Shown piece after piece: positions 11,612-23,640 of a stretch of DNA of 64,000 nucleotides. The stretch covers positions 153,723 through 217,722 of the forward strand of contig NBIV01000130.1 of the NCBI GenBank assembly GCA_003194525.1, in the 5' to 3' direction. The stretch's first letter is position 1. Each line of letters opens with the position of its first letter. The notes under the pieces were generated by a model, which searched no databases, was not told where the DNA came from, and was given only the letters and a program-made list of their open reading frames with translations. The stretch comes from Gracilariopsis chorda (lineage: Eukaryota > Rhodophyta > Florideophyceae > Gracilariales > Gracilariaceae). The position numbers and the translations under genes are program-made.

Positions 11612-12272
11612 GGGTTTAATGGTTGATAGAATGAATAGGAAAGGTTGGGGGGTGAGATTTGTGTGTGCAAGGAAGTGAGTACCGGTTATCAGAGTGGTCT
11701 TCTGGCATTGAGAGCCCTTCCGCTAGTAGGGTAGTGTTGTACTTGTAGTAGTGCGGGTGTTTGCCGATGGAAGCTAGTGCCTCGTGAACGATAAGCCATA
11801 CAAGTGTGGCGCGACCTACCTAGATAATTACTTTCCACTGGTGCGGCCGATGCTCTCAACAGGTAACGTCAAGTTGCTTCCTACTATGCTCTTCCTCTTA
11901 GTTCCTTGGCACGGGTACTTAGTCGTAGTAGGAGACGCAGCTCGTCAAATTCCTGTACAGGTTGCGCCGTATCCGATATCTACCGCTGCATCAGCTCCCT
12001 GCTTAGGCACTTGGTTCCGTGTTGGGCTATGCATTTCTCCATACTCTGCCTCATGAGAAGGGGCCTTGCACTACTCTGCACCTTCAATTTTCCGCCTTTT
12101 CTGACTCGGGAGCCATACGGCCCTACACCCCGTAGCGTGATACCCACCGCCACGGTTTTCGAACATTTCACCTGAGTAGGACACCTGCACGTACTATCCC
12201 ATGTCTGGTCTCCCGACCTATAACGGTCCATTCGTTAGAGCAAAAGGTCCGCTTTTACAGTATGGGAAGAAG

Positions 12273-12279
12273 TGGTAGC
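12273..12279 (+). other. Possible gypsy primer binding site (TGGTAGC), copy 1
   Basis: TGGTAGC lies about 400 bp upstream of the gypsy gag start and recurs at 16698-16704 in the second copy. The two better-defined LTR elements in this window also begin their primer sites with TGGTAGC, which would pair with the 3' end of an initiator-Met-type tRNA. Here only seven bases agree and the LTR end before it is not clear. Confidence 0.3.
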
Positions 12280-12668
12280 CTATATGCAGCATCACCCCCG
12301 ATGAATTCCAAACCGTACCGGCTTGACGAGCTCGCTCGTCCAAAATCGGTTTCATTGGCGCTTAGCCATATGTAACCGGTATCAAATCCTCCTGCTATGT
12401 CTTTTCCTCTCCAACCGTCCAACAGCACGCACAGTGAGCCCCAAGGGATTGTACCACGCGTTGAGAACCCAGAGCGTTTGCTACTCCGCACCGGAGAAGC
12501 ACAACCGGAAACAGAACGTGGTTGAAAAGACCCCGGACCCGAACCCCCCACGCAGTCTCGTGGCCCCAAATCGGCAATCAGTGCCTTACCTAGGCACCAT
12601 CCGTCTCAGATTTTGCCTCCCTGCGTCCCCATTTAGAGAGTTGGTGGTCGGAAGAACGCTCTAATCAA

Positions 12669-13077
12669 GTGGCTGTTCAAGTCGACACTGTCCTCGAACA
12701 TCGAGTTGGGTCCATAATAGAAACGCACCTTCCCTTCAGTGTGAAAAGTGTGTCTACCCGTCTTCGACATGCTCCGGTTGGAACCGACGTGTTTTTCGAA
12801 ACCGTGGAAACAGAAGTCGCGAACCAACTTCACAGGCATCATTTGTTACCTGCTGGAACTCAACATCAACCTATCCCTGCAACGGAAGTGTTGCAGCAAC
12901 TCAGTCAACCCAACAAGAAAATTCGCGCTCAACCTTCTAGGGATGAATTATTCAGTGCAAGTGGCCTCCTCCATAACGAGCAGCTCACGGCGGGCACGTC
13001 GAATATCGCTCAAAATCAGATATCGGAAGGGCTCCTCGATGATAAAGAGATCATCTGGGGCATGTCGAACCGCTTAC
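12669..13077 (+). pseudogene. Truncated gypsy gag N-terminus (tandem copy 1)
   Basis: Opens with the same 135-codon segment as the full gag at 17094 and is cut at the duplication join, after DKEIIWGMSNRLP, where it runs into recombinase sequence. In this copy the codon after DD is K-E (gataaagag), whereas the downstream copy has K-stop (gacaaatag); the truncated copy therefore keeps the less damaged reading. It has no role of its own. Confidence 0.7.
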
Positions 13078-13630
13078 CTATCCTGCTTTCTTTTGACTAA
13101 TACCTACGGTCTAGTGAGTTGGCAGCGCTCCGATAAAAAGACATGCTCCCATGGCGCGACATGAGTCGCATGCTCGAATTGTGATTTTACAGCGAAACAA
13201 AACCTCCGAGCTACAACAAAGTTTGATTATTCCGACACCCTTCCTTAAGCAATGGTCGCAACAATTATTTGCGCTCCAGAAAGGTCATGGTCTGAATTCA
13301 TAACATTTTCCGCTCAGCAAGGAGCAATTTAACCAGCGCATTCGTAGTATTCTTCAAAATCATCTTGGCTGCAATCCGAAAAACCGGCACATCAGGTCGC
13401 ACTGCTTCCGCTGTCTTGGTGCAACGCATGACTAAAAACAAAAAGAGCCTATCTTACACATCCAATGGCCTGGCTGCTGGAAGAAACCCGGATACGTTTC
13501 TCCGCTATGTACAGCCTGGAGCCGCAACTATTGCCAAACTCGATTTTTCTGCTCAAGCCAGACGGAAAATCAAGTGCATTAGCTCTTCCATCAACGCTTA
13601 TCTAAACTTTGTTGGTGACACGTGTTGAAA
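13078..13630 (+). pseudogene. DIRS-like tyrosine recombinase, catalytic half (second copy)
   Basis: Repeats the catalytic half only: the box I remnant near 13109, the H-x-x-R box and the Tyr-containing FLRYVQPG segment, all with the same frameshift as the upstream copy. The decay therefore predates the duplication. There is no N-terminal half, because the unit begins in the middle of the gene. Confidence 0.72.
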
Positions 13631-14114
13631 ATAGCCGGCTTCCGCGTTTTTGGGTTCGGCTCAATTTTTTTGGCCCTCAAAATCGATTTTCTGATTTTTT
13701 GAGCCCGACAAATCAATTTTCCTAATCCCTCTTAATAGAAGCCTCTACCGCTAGCAAGTGGTGCAACCTAGCCTGGCTTTCAGAATTTGCATCTCATACC
13801 TTAATGAGATTAAGGCCCCATGCAAAGAATGGAATTCTTGGAAAGTCAAGCAGGTAGTTGAATTAACCATAGTCTACTACATTAAAAATTGATGAGTTGC
13901 AATTAACTCTCCTTCTGCCTCCACGTAGTAAAACCAATGATTAGGATACAGAATGTTTGACTTTGCAGTACAATAAACAAAGCTTCTGTACACATATAAA
14001 TCCAAATCTTTCATAGAGTCGTTCTGCAAGTTCTCCAAACGCGGTGAATGGTTTAGCGTGTTGGAGTGAGGCAGCAAAGGCATTAATAGACGTTAAAATC
14101 TGCAGCAGAAGGGC

Positions 14115-14525
14115 AAGGACCTTTATTCAAATCAGAGTTCCGTCGGAAAGAGACGCATGAGCGAGCGAGACTGTGGCGGATTTAGCAATGACAGAAGCCA
14201 CTGTGATACTGGAAGACGTTGTCGTGCTTGAAAGTATGACAGAGGACTGTGGGCGTACAATTCCTACTGAAAAAGCTCTCATCACATGCTTATCCGTTCC
14301 GGCACGTAAGACGGGTTCCACCTCGAGCTCAGCCTAATTTGAAGCCCACCAAGCTCTCGACCAAAAATTAATTTTCACTGTCCTTGTGCCAGCAACGACC
14401 ATAAGCTTGCAATTTGGGGCGTACGCTCCTGACTCGCACACTTTCTTCAACACTAGTGCCAGGCACGGAGTCTCTATTGCTACTGTGCATGTCTGTCACA
14501 AGCAGCACATCATGGCTTGAGACCT
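14115..14525 (+). pseudogene. Unidentified decayed coding stretch (copy 2)
   Basis: Counterpart of the stretch at 9690-10113, with the same two internal stops and a few substitutions. No family recognised. Confidence 0.28.
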
Positions 14526-17093
14526 TTGCCCAAGAACACACCAGTTGGTGATTTGCATGTTTTAGAGCATGAAAGCAACCTTTTAGGTTTTTTTTCGTTC
14601 CTAGCGACCGCGTGACGAATTATCAATCCGTGTACACATGTATGGATTTTCTTCTGGCTTAAAGACTTGTGTCGAAAGCAAGTCATCTATAGAGGCCAAG
14701 GCGCACGCGGCGGCCGAGGAAGGATGGTTACTATGCTTTGGAAAATGTGGGGTAAAGAGGTAGCGGAGGCGTAGCTAGGTACGCATACGTATAACGCGTT
14801 GCATGAATAGGGGTTGCCGCGGCAGTCAACAAGACATGTAAAGCGTGAGCTCCAAGTTCAATTGAAGTGCATAGCGTGTCTATTGTCTTTGACCGTGATA
14901 TCAATCTGGCGGATCGGTGCCACTAGACCTCCAATCCATGGCGCGCAGTGGTTCCCCAGCTGCATTTTCAGGTCCCCTGCGCGATCCCCGCCGATGCGCG
15001 TTAAGGTGCCACTTTTAAATCCCTGAAAGAGAGTGTCTACAATATTCTCTCGCCTGCATTACGTGCATCGCACGATAAATTCGCAGCTAGAGTGCGCATG
15101 TAGGGATTTATTTGATTCAGATCGGCAGATGCTCTCGAACGTATCATTAACAATCCAATTACAAATAATCATCAGAAAGCTCATTAAACACCAAACGAGC
15201 TTGCTCGTGTGCTCAGGTATGAAGGCTATGTGAAGATGTCTTGCAAAGATTCAAGGCTTGGCTTTCTCCATGCCTGCTCTTCTCCCCAAAATCACTAATG
15301 CAGTTGAAGATACCGCTTTCAGCACGTTCCGCCAGTTTGAAAACTTCAAGTTATATACCTGTTTGCTCACAAATGCCGCATCACATTTCATACTCTTCTC
15401 CACGCACAAGGTTAAGCGCCATGGCAGAAGGCTATTTTGTAAAGCCCAGTCGTCTGCATACACTGCTCGTGAAACTTGCTCCTGGTTATAACTCATTTGT
15501 CCTAATCGGTACAGTAGAAGGGCGTCCAAAAAAGCAAAGTTTGAACGAGAATCTACCAATCATCCTTTCTATGTTGCTCATACTGTAGTTGATGTGGGCG
15601 TCATCACAAAATCATGACGCTGGGAGTCGAAACTTTGCAATACAGTAGGCTAAAAAGGGTGTCTCTCTAGCTGAAAGCCCCGTAGCGATGAAAATGATAA
15701 ACAGAAAGCACGACCGTGTGGCCTCCAAAGAAGAGCTACTAACAGCGGGATATGCTTTCACTATGTATTCAATCTGGACCTTTGCAAGAACTATTTCACA
15801 GCACATCGCCTGCGGGCAGCCTCCCGTCCACAATTTCTGTACGGAAATCACCAGGTCTTTCAACTGACAACGTTATCCGAGCAAAGCTCCGGTCAGCCTC
15901 ACAGACGACAGAAGCACCTTTGGTACACATTTCCAGTCTTCCTTCCACGCTTGAAGCGATTCAACAGGTCTTAGCGAAGGTAGATCTGCAACCCGAGTAT
16001 GTATCTAGCGGTAAATGCTTCTCTAGATGCAGATGAGGGTTTAATGGTTGATAGAATGAATAGGAAAGGTTGGGGGGTGAGATTTGTGTGTGCAAGGAAG
16101 TGAGTACCGGTTATCAGAGTGGTCTTCTGGCATTGAGAGCCCTTCCGCTAGTAGGGTAGTGTTGTACTTGTAGTAGTGCGGGTGTTTGCCGATGGCAGCT
16201 AGTGCCTCGTGAACGATAAGCCATACAAGTGTGGCGCGACCTACCTAGATAATTACTTTCCACTGGTGCGGCCGATGCTCTCAACAGGTAACGTCAAGTT
16301 GCTTCCTACTATGCTCTTCCTCTTAGTTCCTTGGCACAGGTACTTAGTCGTAGTAGGAGACGCAGCTCGTCAAATTCCTGTACAGGTTGCGCCGTATCCG
16401 ATATCTACCGCTGCATCAGCTCCCTGCTTAGGCACTTGGTTCCGTGTTGGGCTATGCATTTCTCCATACTCTGCCTCATGAGAAGGGGCCTTGCACTACT
16501 CTGCACCTTCAATTTTCCGCCTTTTCTGACTCGGGAGCCATACGGCCCTACACCCCGTAGCGTGATACCCACCGCCACGGTTTTCGAACATTTCACCTGA
16601 GTAGGACACCTGCACGTACTATCCCATGTCTGGTCTCCCGACCTATAACGGTCCATTCGTTAGAGCAAAAGGTCCGCGTTTACAGTATGGGAAGAAGTGG
16701 TAGCCTATATGCAGCATCACCCCCGATGAATTCCAAACCGTACCGGCTTGACGAGCTCGCTCGTCCAAAATCGGTTTCATTGGCGCTTAGCCATATGTAA
16801 CCGGTATCAAATCCTCCTGCTATGTCTTTTCCTCTCCAACCGTCCAACAGCACGCACAATGAGCCCCAAGGGATTGTACCACGCGTTGAGAACCCAGAGC
16901 GTTTGCTACTCCGCACCGGAGAAGCACAACCGAAAACAGAACGTGGTTGAAAAGACCCCGGACCCGAACCCCCCACGCAGTCTCGTGGCCCCAAATCGGC
17001 AATCAGTGCCTTACCTAGGCACCATCCGTCTCAGATTTTGCCTCCCTGCGTCCCCATTTAGAGAGTTGGTGGTCGGAAGAACGCTCTAATCAA

Positions 17094-18503
17094 GTGGCTG
17101 TTCAAGTCGACACTGTCCTCGAACATCGAGTTGGGTCCATAATAGAAACGCACCTTCCCTTCAGTGTGAAAAGTGTGTCTACCCGTCTTCGACATGCTCC
17201 GGTTGGAACCGACGTGTTTTTCGAAACCGTGGAAACAGAAGTCGCGAACCAACTCCACAGGCATCATTTGTTACCTGCTGGAACTCAACATCAACCTATC
17301 CCTGCAACGGAAGTGTTGCAGCAACTCAGTCAACCCAACAGAAAAATTCGCGCTCAACCTTCTAGGGATGAAGTATTCAGTGCAAGTGGCCTCCTCCATA
17401 AGGAGCAGCTCACGGCGGGCACGTCGAATATCGCTCAAAATCAGATATCGGAAGGGCTCCTCGATGACAAATAGATCATCTGGGACATGTCGAACCGCTT
17501 ACCGGCTCGGGGGAGCCGAAACTCGTACGCCCCATGATCAAGAGCTCGTGTGGGGCACGTCGAACTTCAATCAAGTTTTGGTACCGAATTCGGATGGCAT
17601 CCTCCGTGATAAGGAGATCGCGCGGGGCATGTCGAACATCATGGCAAAGTCGGAGAAAAAGAAGCGTAACAAAAGAAAGATTCGTAGCCGAAACCGTCGA
17701 GGGTCCCGTTATTCTCGTTATAGACATTCTGATTCCGACAAAAGGTCGGAAACATCTGACCCAGATACGACTCAACCCCCGATACGGAAGATGAATCTGA
17801 CATCTCCCGTATCCGGCGATTCAACCCGAAGTATCGGGTATTCGCCAAAGTCTTAAACTTCAAAACCTACCGCTTGATGAACCTTTCTAGAAAGTACGAC
17901 GCCCGAGTTGCCCAAACACTCGCCAAGTCTGCAAAACGAATGACGCTACAGATTGTCAAGATATTCAGTGGGAATGATCAGATCACGGTTCTGATGTTTC
18001 TCAGCGCGTTTAAAACCACATGCAACCAGAACGGCATTCATAAAGGGTCCGCTGATTGGATCTTTCCGTTCTTCACATACAGGTCAGCCTTTACGCTCGT
18101 CAAGAACCGTATCTTGGGCGATTCTCGCGCCGTGGATTTGGATGAGAATGATGTGCTTTTACGGTCCTATCACGAGATCCTAAACCATCTTCTGGAGACG
18201 TACGCTACCGGCGGCGAAATCCCAGAAGCGTACCACGATATCACCACTTATCGGGACGGGTCTGGAAAAAAGGATAGTGAATTTGCAGACCCCTTATGGG
18301 AGAAGAATCTCCATTGCGGAAATATATTCACCATTTCTCGCCTCAAGGCTTTGTTCGTGGAAAAGTTACTGTCCACCATCCCAGCTTCGGCTCGCAATCA
18401 TTCTGCAACGCACCCGAAGGTTAGATTCCGGCAGTTGGTTCTCTTCGCAGAATTTTTCAGAGATATTCACCGTGGTGGAAAGAACGTCCACTCCACTATC
18501 TAG
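17094..18503 (+). pseudogene. Ty3/gypsy gag (element 1)
   Basis: The N-terminal part (17094-17474) runs into a stop at about 17472. The middle is open in a second frame (17173-17856), and the core is open at 17874-18503. The core contains VKIFSGNDQITVLMFLSAFK and AFTLVKNRILGDSRAVDLDE, a retrotransposon gag capsid-like segment. Between 17400 and 17640 the protein has a repeated motif: GTSN, then ~14 residues, DKEI, then GMSN, occurring about twice. No zinc knuckle is visible downstream in the degraded 18504-19200 stretch. Gag would form the particle carrying the element RNA. Multiple stops and frame changes make it non-functional. Confidence 0.7.
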
Positions 18504-19211
18504 AAGGCTCGCGACGCGCGTACGTCTCGCACCCGAGGACTTCTCACCCAAACGGAAAGGAGTATGAAGTCCGGGACAGTAGAAAACCCGGCTTGAGAAG
18601 GCATTGCAGTGAAACTCTAGCCGAGCGTCTCCTTCCCGTCGGTACCGACTACTGATACCGCTTCACCCTCTCAAATGAGCCCCCAGGGTACGATATCTTC
18701 GAAAACCTACTCGGCTTATCGAACTCCACGTCAGTCTATTAACTGGAACAGGAACCCAGCATGTCGCTTATGCTTGTAAACTACTCCCCAATGTTGCGAG
18801 CAGATGCCTGGCGAGATCTGAATAATTTTCTTCAGCAACGCCCGCATAACTACTCCCATCGAGCTGATGAAGGATATGTCTGCCGCCGGATGCCGTGTAC
18901 TGAAGGCCAGAGAAGTATCCACGGTAATATTGGTAGCCAGGGAAGTCGCCCCAAAAAAAACAGCTCCGATTCCCAGAAGTCTTCTCTCTGCAAACAGGAA
19001 CACCCGTCGTTTGGTTCTCGTTTTGGAAGAGGCTCACGCTCACCGACATGAAGAGAAGGAAAACGCTCAGCAGGACGCGTAGAGGCGCCGCGCCCTGTTA
19101 AAGATGATAGCCTCAATGGAGACCCCAGCCGTCGAACGGAACGCCACTACGGAAGATGGACTGCAATATGTAGTGTTGACTTGTACCTTGGACACTTCCG
19201 AACCATTTTAG
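18504..19211 (+). other. Degraded gag-protease spacer
   Basis: No continuous frame and no CCHC knuckle recognised. Short forward frames at 18761-19051 and 18867-19082 overlap in different phases and are Lys/Arg/Glu-rich, which suits the disordered end of a gag. Assigned by position only. Confidence 0.35.
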
Positions 19212-19660
19212 TTGTTTCGGGGTGAAAACTATAAAGTCCTGACAGCCCTTTATCACAGTTCCCGATTGACATGGATGATTACCAGTGTCCTGAGTAGAGG
19301 TGCCTCACTGAACCTGATTCACACCTGCTTACTACCACCTGGATGGGAATCGACGTTACTGCCCCTTGATACTCCAAACGTATCGGATGCGTCAAATCGT
19401 TCTATGATCATCCTGGTTTTCATTCCCCTCGATATCCGCCTCGGTAACTTGAAAGTCCGAACTCGGTTCCTTGTTTCATCCAATCTGACGGTCGACTGTA
19501 TACTGGGTACATCTTTTATGGACCGCTATGTCAAGGCCATCTACCCGAAGAAACGGAAAATATCGTTCCACAACTCACCGCCCGTGGCTCTTTTCGATGC
19601 CCAAAACGGTTCCCGCAACGGTGTCACTTGTAACTATCCCCGCTCGAATCCCCCGTAATA
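19212..19660 (+). pseudogene. Ty3/gypsy aspartic protease (element 1)
   Basis: The frame at 19212-19658 contains LSRGASLNLI near 19290, corresponding to the retropepsin flap and active site DSGASxxLI with the catalytic Asp replaced (RGAS). At about 19503 it has ILGTSFMDRYVKAIYPKKRK, the conserved ILGxxFxxxxxxxIxPxxR C-terminal motif. The order and spacing fit a retropepsin of about 120 residues. Loss of the Asp implies an inactive enzyme. Confidence 0.7.
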
Positions 19661-19749
19661 TGATATCAATGAAGTTTCAAGTCACTCGTTCAATTTTACT
19701 CCCTCTTATTCCCGAAATGGCAGCCCAGGTTTAAATTAATTCATAACGA

Positions 19750-20960
19750 ATGGTGTACTTACAGAATCACCTCAACAAAACAAGTGGCAATCTCCGGTTG
19801 CTTGCGAAATGTTTCAAGGACGTCCTTCAGACTCGGCCTTTTTACGTATTGGTTTCTAAGAGCAGCAACCGCCACACCCACTTATCTAAGAACAAAGTCG
19901 TTGGTAAGGCTCACCCAGCACCCGCGGCAGTACTCTACGTCACGGATACGACCTATACTAAAGTCGACGAGGACGTCGACATACCTGAGGAGGGGGGTAT
20001 GAAATCCGAAGATAAAGCTCCAGACGCGGACTGGACATCGTCTATTAATATCGGAGAAGAGTATGAACTGCAACAGAATAAGATCATTCAGATGCTCTCA
20101 GAGTATGCTGACATGTTAGATGGACATCTGGGTACCATCAGAGACGTAAAATGTAAGATTGAATTGGAACTTGACGCTAGGCCTTTCCATCATGTTTCAT
20201 ACCGATCTGGTAAAAAGGTCTGTGAATGGGAGAAAAAAAAAGTCATGAAGATGCTCAGCGAAGGAGTTATCGAACCTTCCTCGGCTGAAAAGGCAAGCCC
20301 TGTAGTCATCGCCCTAAAAAAAGATGGCTCATGGCGTTTCTGCGTGGACTCCAGAAAGCTTAACGCCGTCACGTTTTGCGATTCTTACCTGATACCACGG
20401 ATGGATGCATTTATTGATTCATTAGGAGACGCAAGGGTTTACTCTACCCTTGACGCCAGCTGGGGATATTCGTAAGTGGAAATGGACAGAACCGACAAGT
20501 ACAAGACGGTTCTCACATCCCATGTGGGTCTCTAACGGTTTATTCGGATGCCTTTTGGTCTCAAAAACGCCCCAGCGAGGTTTCAAAGAGCAATCGATGT
20601 CCTCCTGAATAAAGGACGTGGGTAATTCGCTATAGTGTATGTGAACGACGTCATTATTTATTCGAGTTCCGTATCGGATCATTAGCAGCATCTAGCGAAG
20701 GTACTTGACCTCCTCCGACAAGCAGGAATATCTCTGTAGTTGAAGAATTGTTTTTTTTTTCCAACTCGTTGTGGACTATGTTGGGCACGTCATTCGACCC
20801 AGAAAGCTTCAAGTCGTGTCGAAGACATGCGAAGCTGTCACGAAAGCTAAAGCACCACGGACGCAGACAGTGCTTCGGGCATTTCTGGGTCTCTGTAATG
20901 GTTACAAGCGCTTCGTACCCAACGTCGCACGCATCACACATCCGGTACACCAGTAGCTAG
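19750..20960 (+). pseudogene. Ty3/gypsy reverse transcriptase (element 1)
   Basis: An open frame of 241 codons (19750-20475) holds the linker and the N-terminal RT: EGVIEPSSAEKASPVVIALK, KDGSWRFCVDSRKLNAVT and YSTLDASWGYS. After a stop at about 20473 the same frame continues with RMPFGLKNAPARFQRAIDVL and IVYVNDVIIYSS at 20632-20667, separated by more stops. Motif C should read YVDD; it is YVND, so the first catalytic Asp has become Asn. One further frameshift leads to DYVGHVIRPRKLQVV and the thumb segment ending near 20956. The domain is complete in outline but dead. Confidence 0.88.
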
Positions 20961-21059
20961 AGACAGATTAACCAGTGGACCTGGAATCGTTTTGGAAAGA
21001 ATATATGTAGGCATTCGGAGTACTAAAAGAGAGAGTAACCTCCCCTCCAGCTCTTTCTC

Positions 21060-21790
21060 TGCTGAGATCCAGTAAGCCCTATCTACTGGAAACAGATGCC
21101 GGTAACCGTCAAATCAGATGCATGTTGCTCCAGCACCAAGACAATGCGAAGAGTTTCCAACCAATTGGGTACGGGAGCCGTTCCTCAACCACACTGGAGA
21201 GAAACTACAACGCGTGCGAACGTGAGTCCATGGTCATTGTTTGGAGCATGCTACTTCTACGGCCCGACCTTGAAGGACAGCAGTTCACCGTTCGAACGGA
21301 CCACATCGGTTTGCGTTGGCTTCTCAACATAATTGATGGGACGGGACGGCTCGCGAAATGGCGCCTGCGTCTCACAGAGTTCGACTTTGATGTTCAGTAC
21401 CATCCCAGAATCAAGCATCTTCCCGCGGACGACTTGTCCCGCATGCCTATGGGCGGAAACGATGAAACACCTCACGAGGACGAGATTCTATGTTTATATG
21501 TGAACGACGATGAATCCGAGTTGGAATATGTCGTCGCAGATATTACTGTAAATGGAGAAGCCGACACAGATGTACTGGCGATTTTTCTGACAATTCCGGA
21601 CACAGGAGGAACCTTGCACGTCATGGTGACCGTACCGGAACAACTCGACGTCACCACGATAACAGCTAAACAGTTTATCGCTGCCCAGGTGTCAATGACT
21701 TGTCTTTGGCGAGTTTTTAAGGTGGCGTACCTTGACTGCAACGTTGATGCATTTCTTATCACTCGCGAGTCTCGAGTTGTTGTAGCTCAA
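21060..21790 (+). pseudogene. Ty3/gypsy RNase H and start of integrase (element 1)
   Basis: RNase H begins as LLETDAGNRQI (21079 on, normally TDAS), continues with TLERNYNACERESMVIVWSM, then TVRTDHIGLRWLL and LAKWRLRLTEFDFDVQYHP, and closes with HLPADDLSRMP near 21417-21450. The frame then runs through an acidic linker to TAKQFIAAQVSMTC and FLITRESRVVVAQ (about 21663-21792), which resemble the very start of the integrase N-terminal region. There the gypsy sequence stops and Helitron-type sequence begins. So the element was cut, by insertion or rearrangement, just before the integrase zinc-binding domain. Confidence 0.85.
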
Positions 21791-21852
21791 TGGTTCTCAG
21801 TCAATGCTGCCTCATCATGCTGTAGGTATTGTGAGAAGAAGCTTTGATCACG

Positions 21853-23640
21853 TATCAGTCCTCCACCGTGCCGGTCTGAGGTCTCCACCGCACTTTGATA
21901 CATGTCTTGCTTTCGTTGCTGCTCGTCTCCTGTATGTATGACAATGCATAGCACCTCCCAGTTTTCAACAGCCATTTTCTCTGGGTCTGTGCCTTTTTGT
22001 TATAATGTGACAATCATACGTCGTAGCTCAGAGGGCATGCTGCAGATCTGCCCTGCTTCTTGAAGTTCAATATGAAACTTGGATCCGTCCGCGAGTAGTC
22101 CGCTTGCATCGCCGTTCCATAATAAGTTCCATACTGCTGTGCGTTGAAATTCCTTGCGTCCCCATAAGAGCTCGAGCCGTAATTCATGAGCAGCAAGCGA
22201 AGAGCAAACAGCTCAATGTCGGACGGTGAAACACATCTGACCCTTGCGACGCACTGATCGTCTTCCGTACGCTCTACCAGGTACATGGGCGGATCACAGT
22301 CGTATGTGGGTACCTGAGTGCTGTCTCCGTCGTTTTGGGTAAGCACGGGGCCAAGAAGGGAGCGATACAAACAAAACTTGTCAAAAAAAGAAAGGTAGTC
22401 GATGTTTGCATATGCTTCGGGCCTGGCATAGTATCTCTCCATTGTAGACAGCTGTGATGCAGAAACGAGCTCTTTTGGACCTCTCAGCAGAAACTTTTGC
22501 CCTTCTTTCAAGTTAATGGCCAGTCCGCCTACTGCTGGTACGATGTGAACATGTAGAAACTCGAAAATCTCCAAGCTGCGTTGACTGCGCCACCACAAGT
22601 GCTTGCATGTATGCACGAATTTCGTTATGCACCTGCGGCTCTTGCTGTTGCTCGTTCTTTGTACCCGTCTCATTAGCACCACTCACATTGAGCACCACCT
22701 CCTGAGCTTTGGGCTGCTTGAACGCCTACTTCCTCAGATAAGCCACTGTGTCCCCTCCTTGCGTGCGTTCTACGTTGATACAAGAGAGGTACTTCTTGGT
22801 CAGAGTTGGGTTGTACGGCACAATCTTGAGTTCTTCTTGCCTTCTTTTGCGGTAGATCACGCGGATCATGCCATCTTTAATGTACTTCTCCGGCACAATC
22901 ATGTTGCTGTCGTATCCAAACTTGTACTGCATAGCGCGGTTCTGGCAATAGGGAGAATGGCGGTGCCTGTGCATGGAACGAATGAATCCACGCAACGCAT
23001 AGGTTTCGCCTGAAAGGGGAAGTTATGCACGAATCAGCTCTTCGATCAAATCATCGTCTTCAATCACGCTTTTTCGCGACACAAAAGCATGTGGTGAGAA
23101 GGCACATTGGTTCTTGAAACTCAAGCTTTGATGCAAGCCCCAGGCACTTCATACCAAACATGTACTCCAAGGTCTTCTCCGAGTCGTTCATGAAGACGTT
23201 TGTGCACTGGTTGTACACCCTTGCAATCAGATCCAGTCTGTCAAATGGTCGAGGGCGGTTACGCTGTGACTTAAATGCGCTCTGACTACTGGTGTCCATA
23301 CCAAGGCGCTGGGTGTTCTCTTGTCAGATGGTCATGGTGATTGTAATAAAAAGAGAAGACCGTACTCTCCACGCTACGAGCAACTGTACATCGAAGTGCT
23401 TGTTCTTTCAGTACGCTGCTGCTTTGACGGAGTCATCCGGCAGAAATATGCGTCCCATTTGTGCGAACTGTGATGGTGACACATGACCTGTTTGCTGTTG
23501 TGCGTGCTGGACCTCTTGCTCTTGTACAGTACGTGCCTGCTCTTCTCTCTTCAGGAAACGCAGTCACATTTCCTCACTATTTGTGTGCGTGCAGAGCATC
23601 CATATCTGCATCAAAGGTCCACGTTTTAGAAGGATGTTGT
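21853..23640 (-). pseudogene. Helitron Rep (HUH) region, reading leftwards
   Basis: In reading order (right to left): DSVKAAAY then KNKHFDVQLLVAW near 23400 (Helitron-like N domain); RPRPFDRLDLIARVYNQC at about 23255-23200; EFQ then, one frame on, SPHAFV at 23097-23080 where the H-x-H replicase motif should be; a Cys/His-poor remnant HRHSPYCQNRAMQYKFGYDS and VPYNPTLTKKYLSCINVE at 22995-22760; and SDIELFALRLLLMNYGSSSY plus GDARNFNAQQYGTYY at about 22230-22110, the segment linking Rep to helicase. Helitron Rep nicks and joins DNA in rolling-circle transposition. At least four frameshifts are present and the second His of HUH is Phe. The helicase that should follow on the same strand is missing; sequence runs into the broken gypsy near 21800. 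Confidence 0.78.

Larger units (their letters stand above)
8654..13077. repeat. 4.4-kb tandem duplication, copy 1
   Basis: Bases 8654-13077 are repeated head to tail at 13078-17503, with an offset of 4424-4425. Matching open frames differ by few residues (for example 8940-9203 and 13365-13628 are identical proteins), so divergence is low, of the order of one percent by eye. The copy runs from the catalytic half of the DIRS recombinase to the N-terminal part of a gypsy gag. The join at about 13077 fuses gag (GMSNRLP) directly to recombinase sequence (CCTGCTTTC). Microhomology at the join is one or two bases at most. Confidence 0.95.
13078..17503. repeat. 4.4-kb tandem duplication, copy 2
   Basis: Second unit of the head-to-tail repeat. 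It starts within the recombinase (CCTGCTTTC at 13082) and ends at CGCTTACC (about 17496-17503), after which the gypsy gag continues into unique sequence. Only this copy is connected to the remainder of the gypsy element, and only copy 1 is connected to the 5' part of the DIRS element. That is the expected outcome of one unequal crossover or template-switch event after both elements were in place. Confidence 0.95.
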
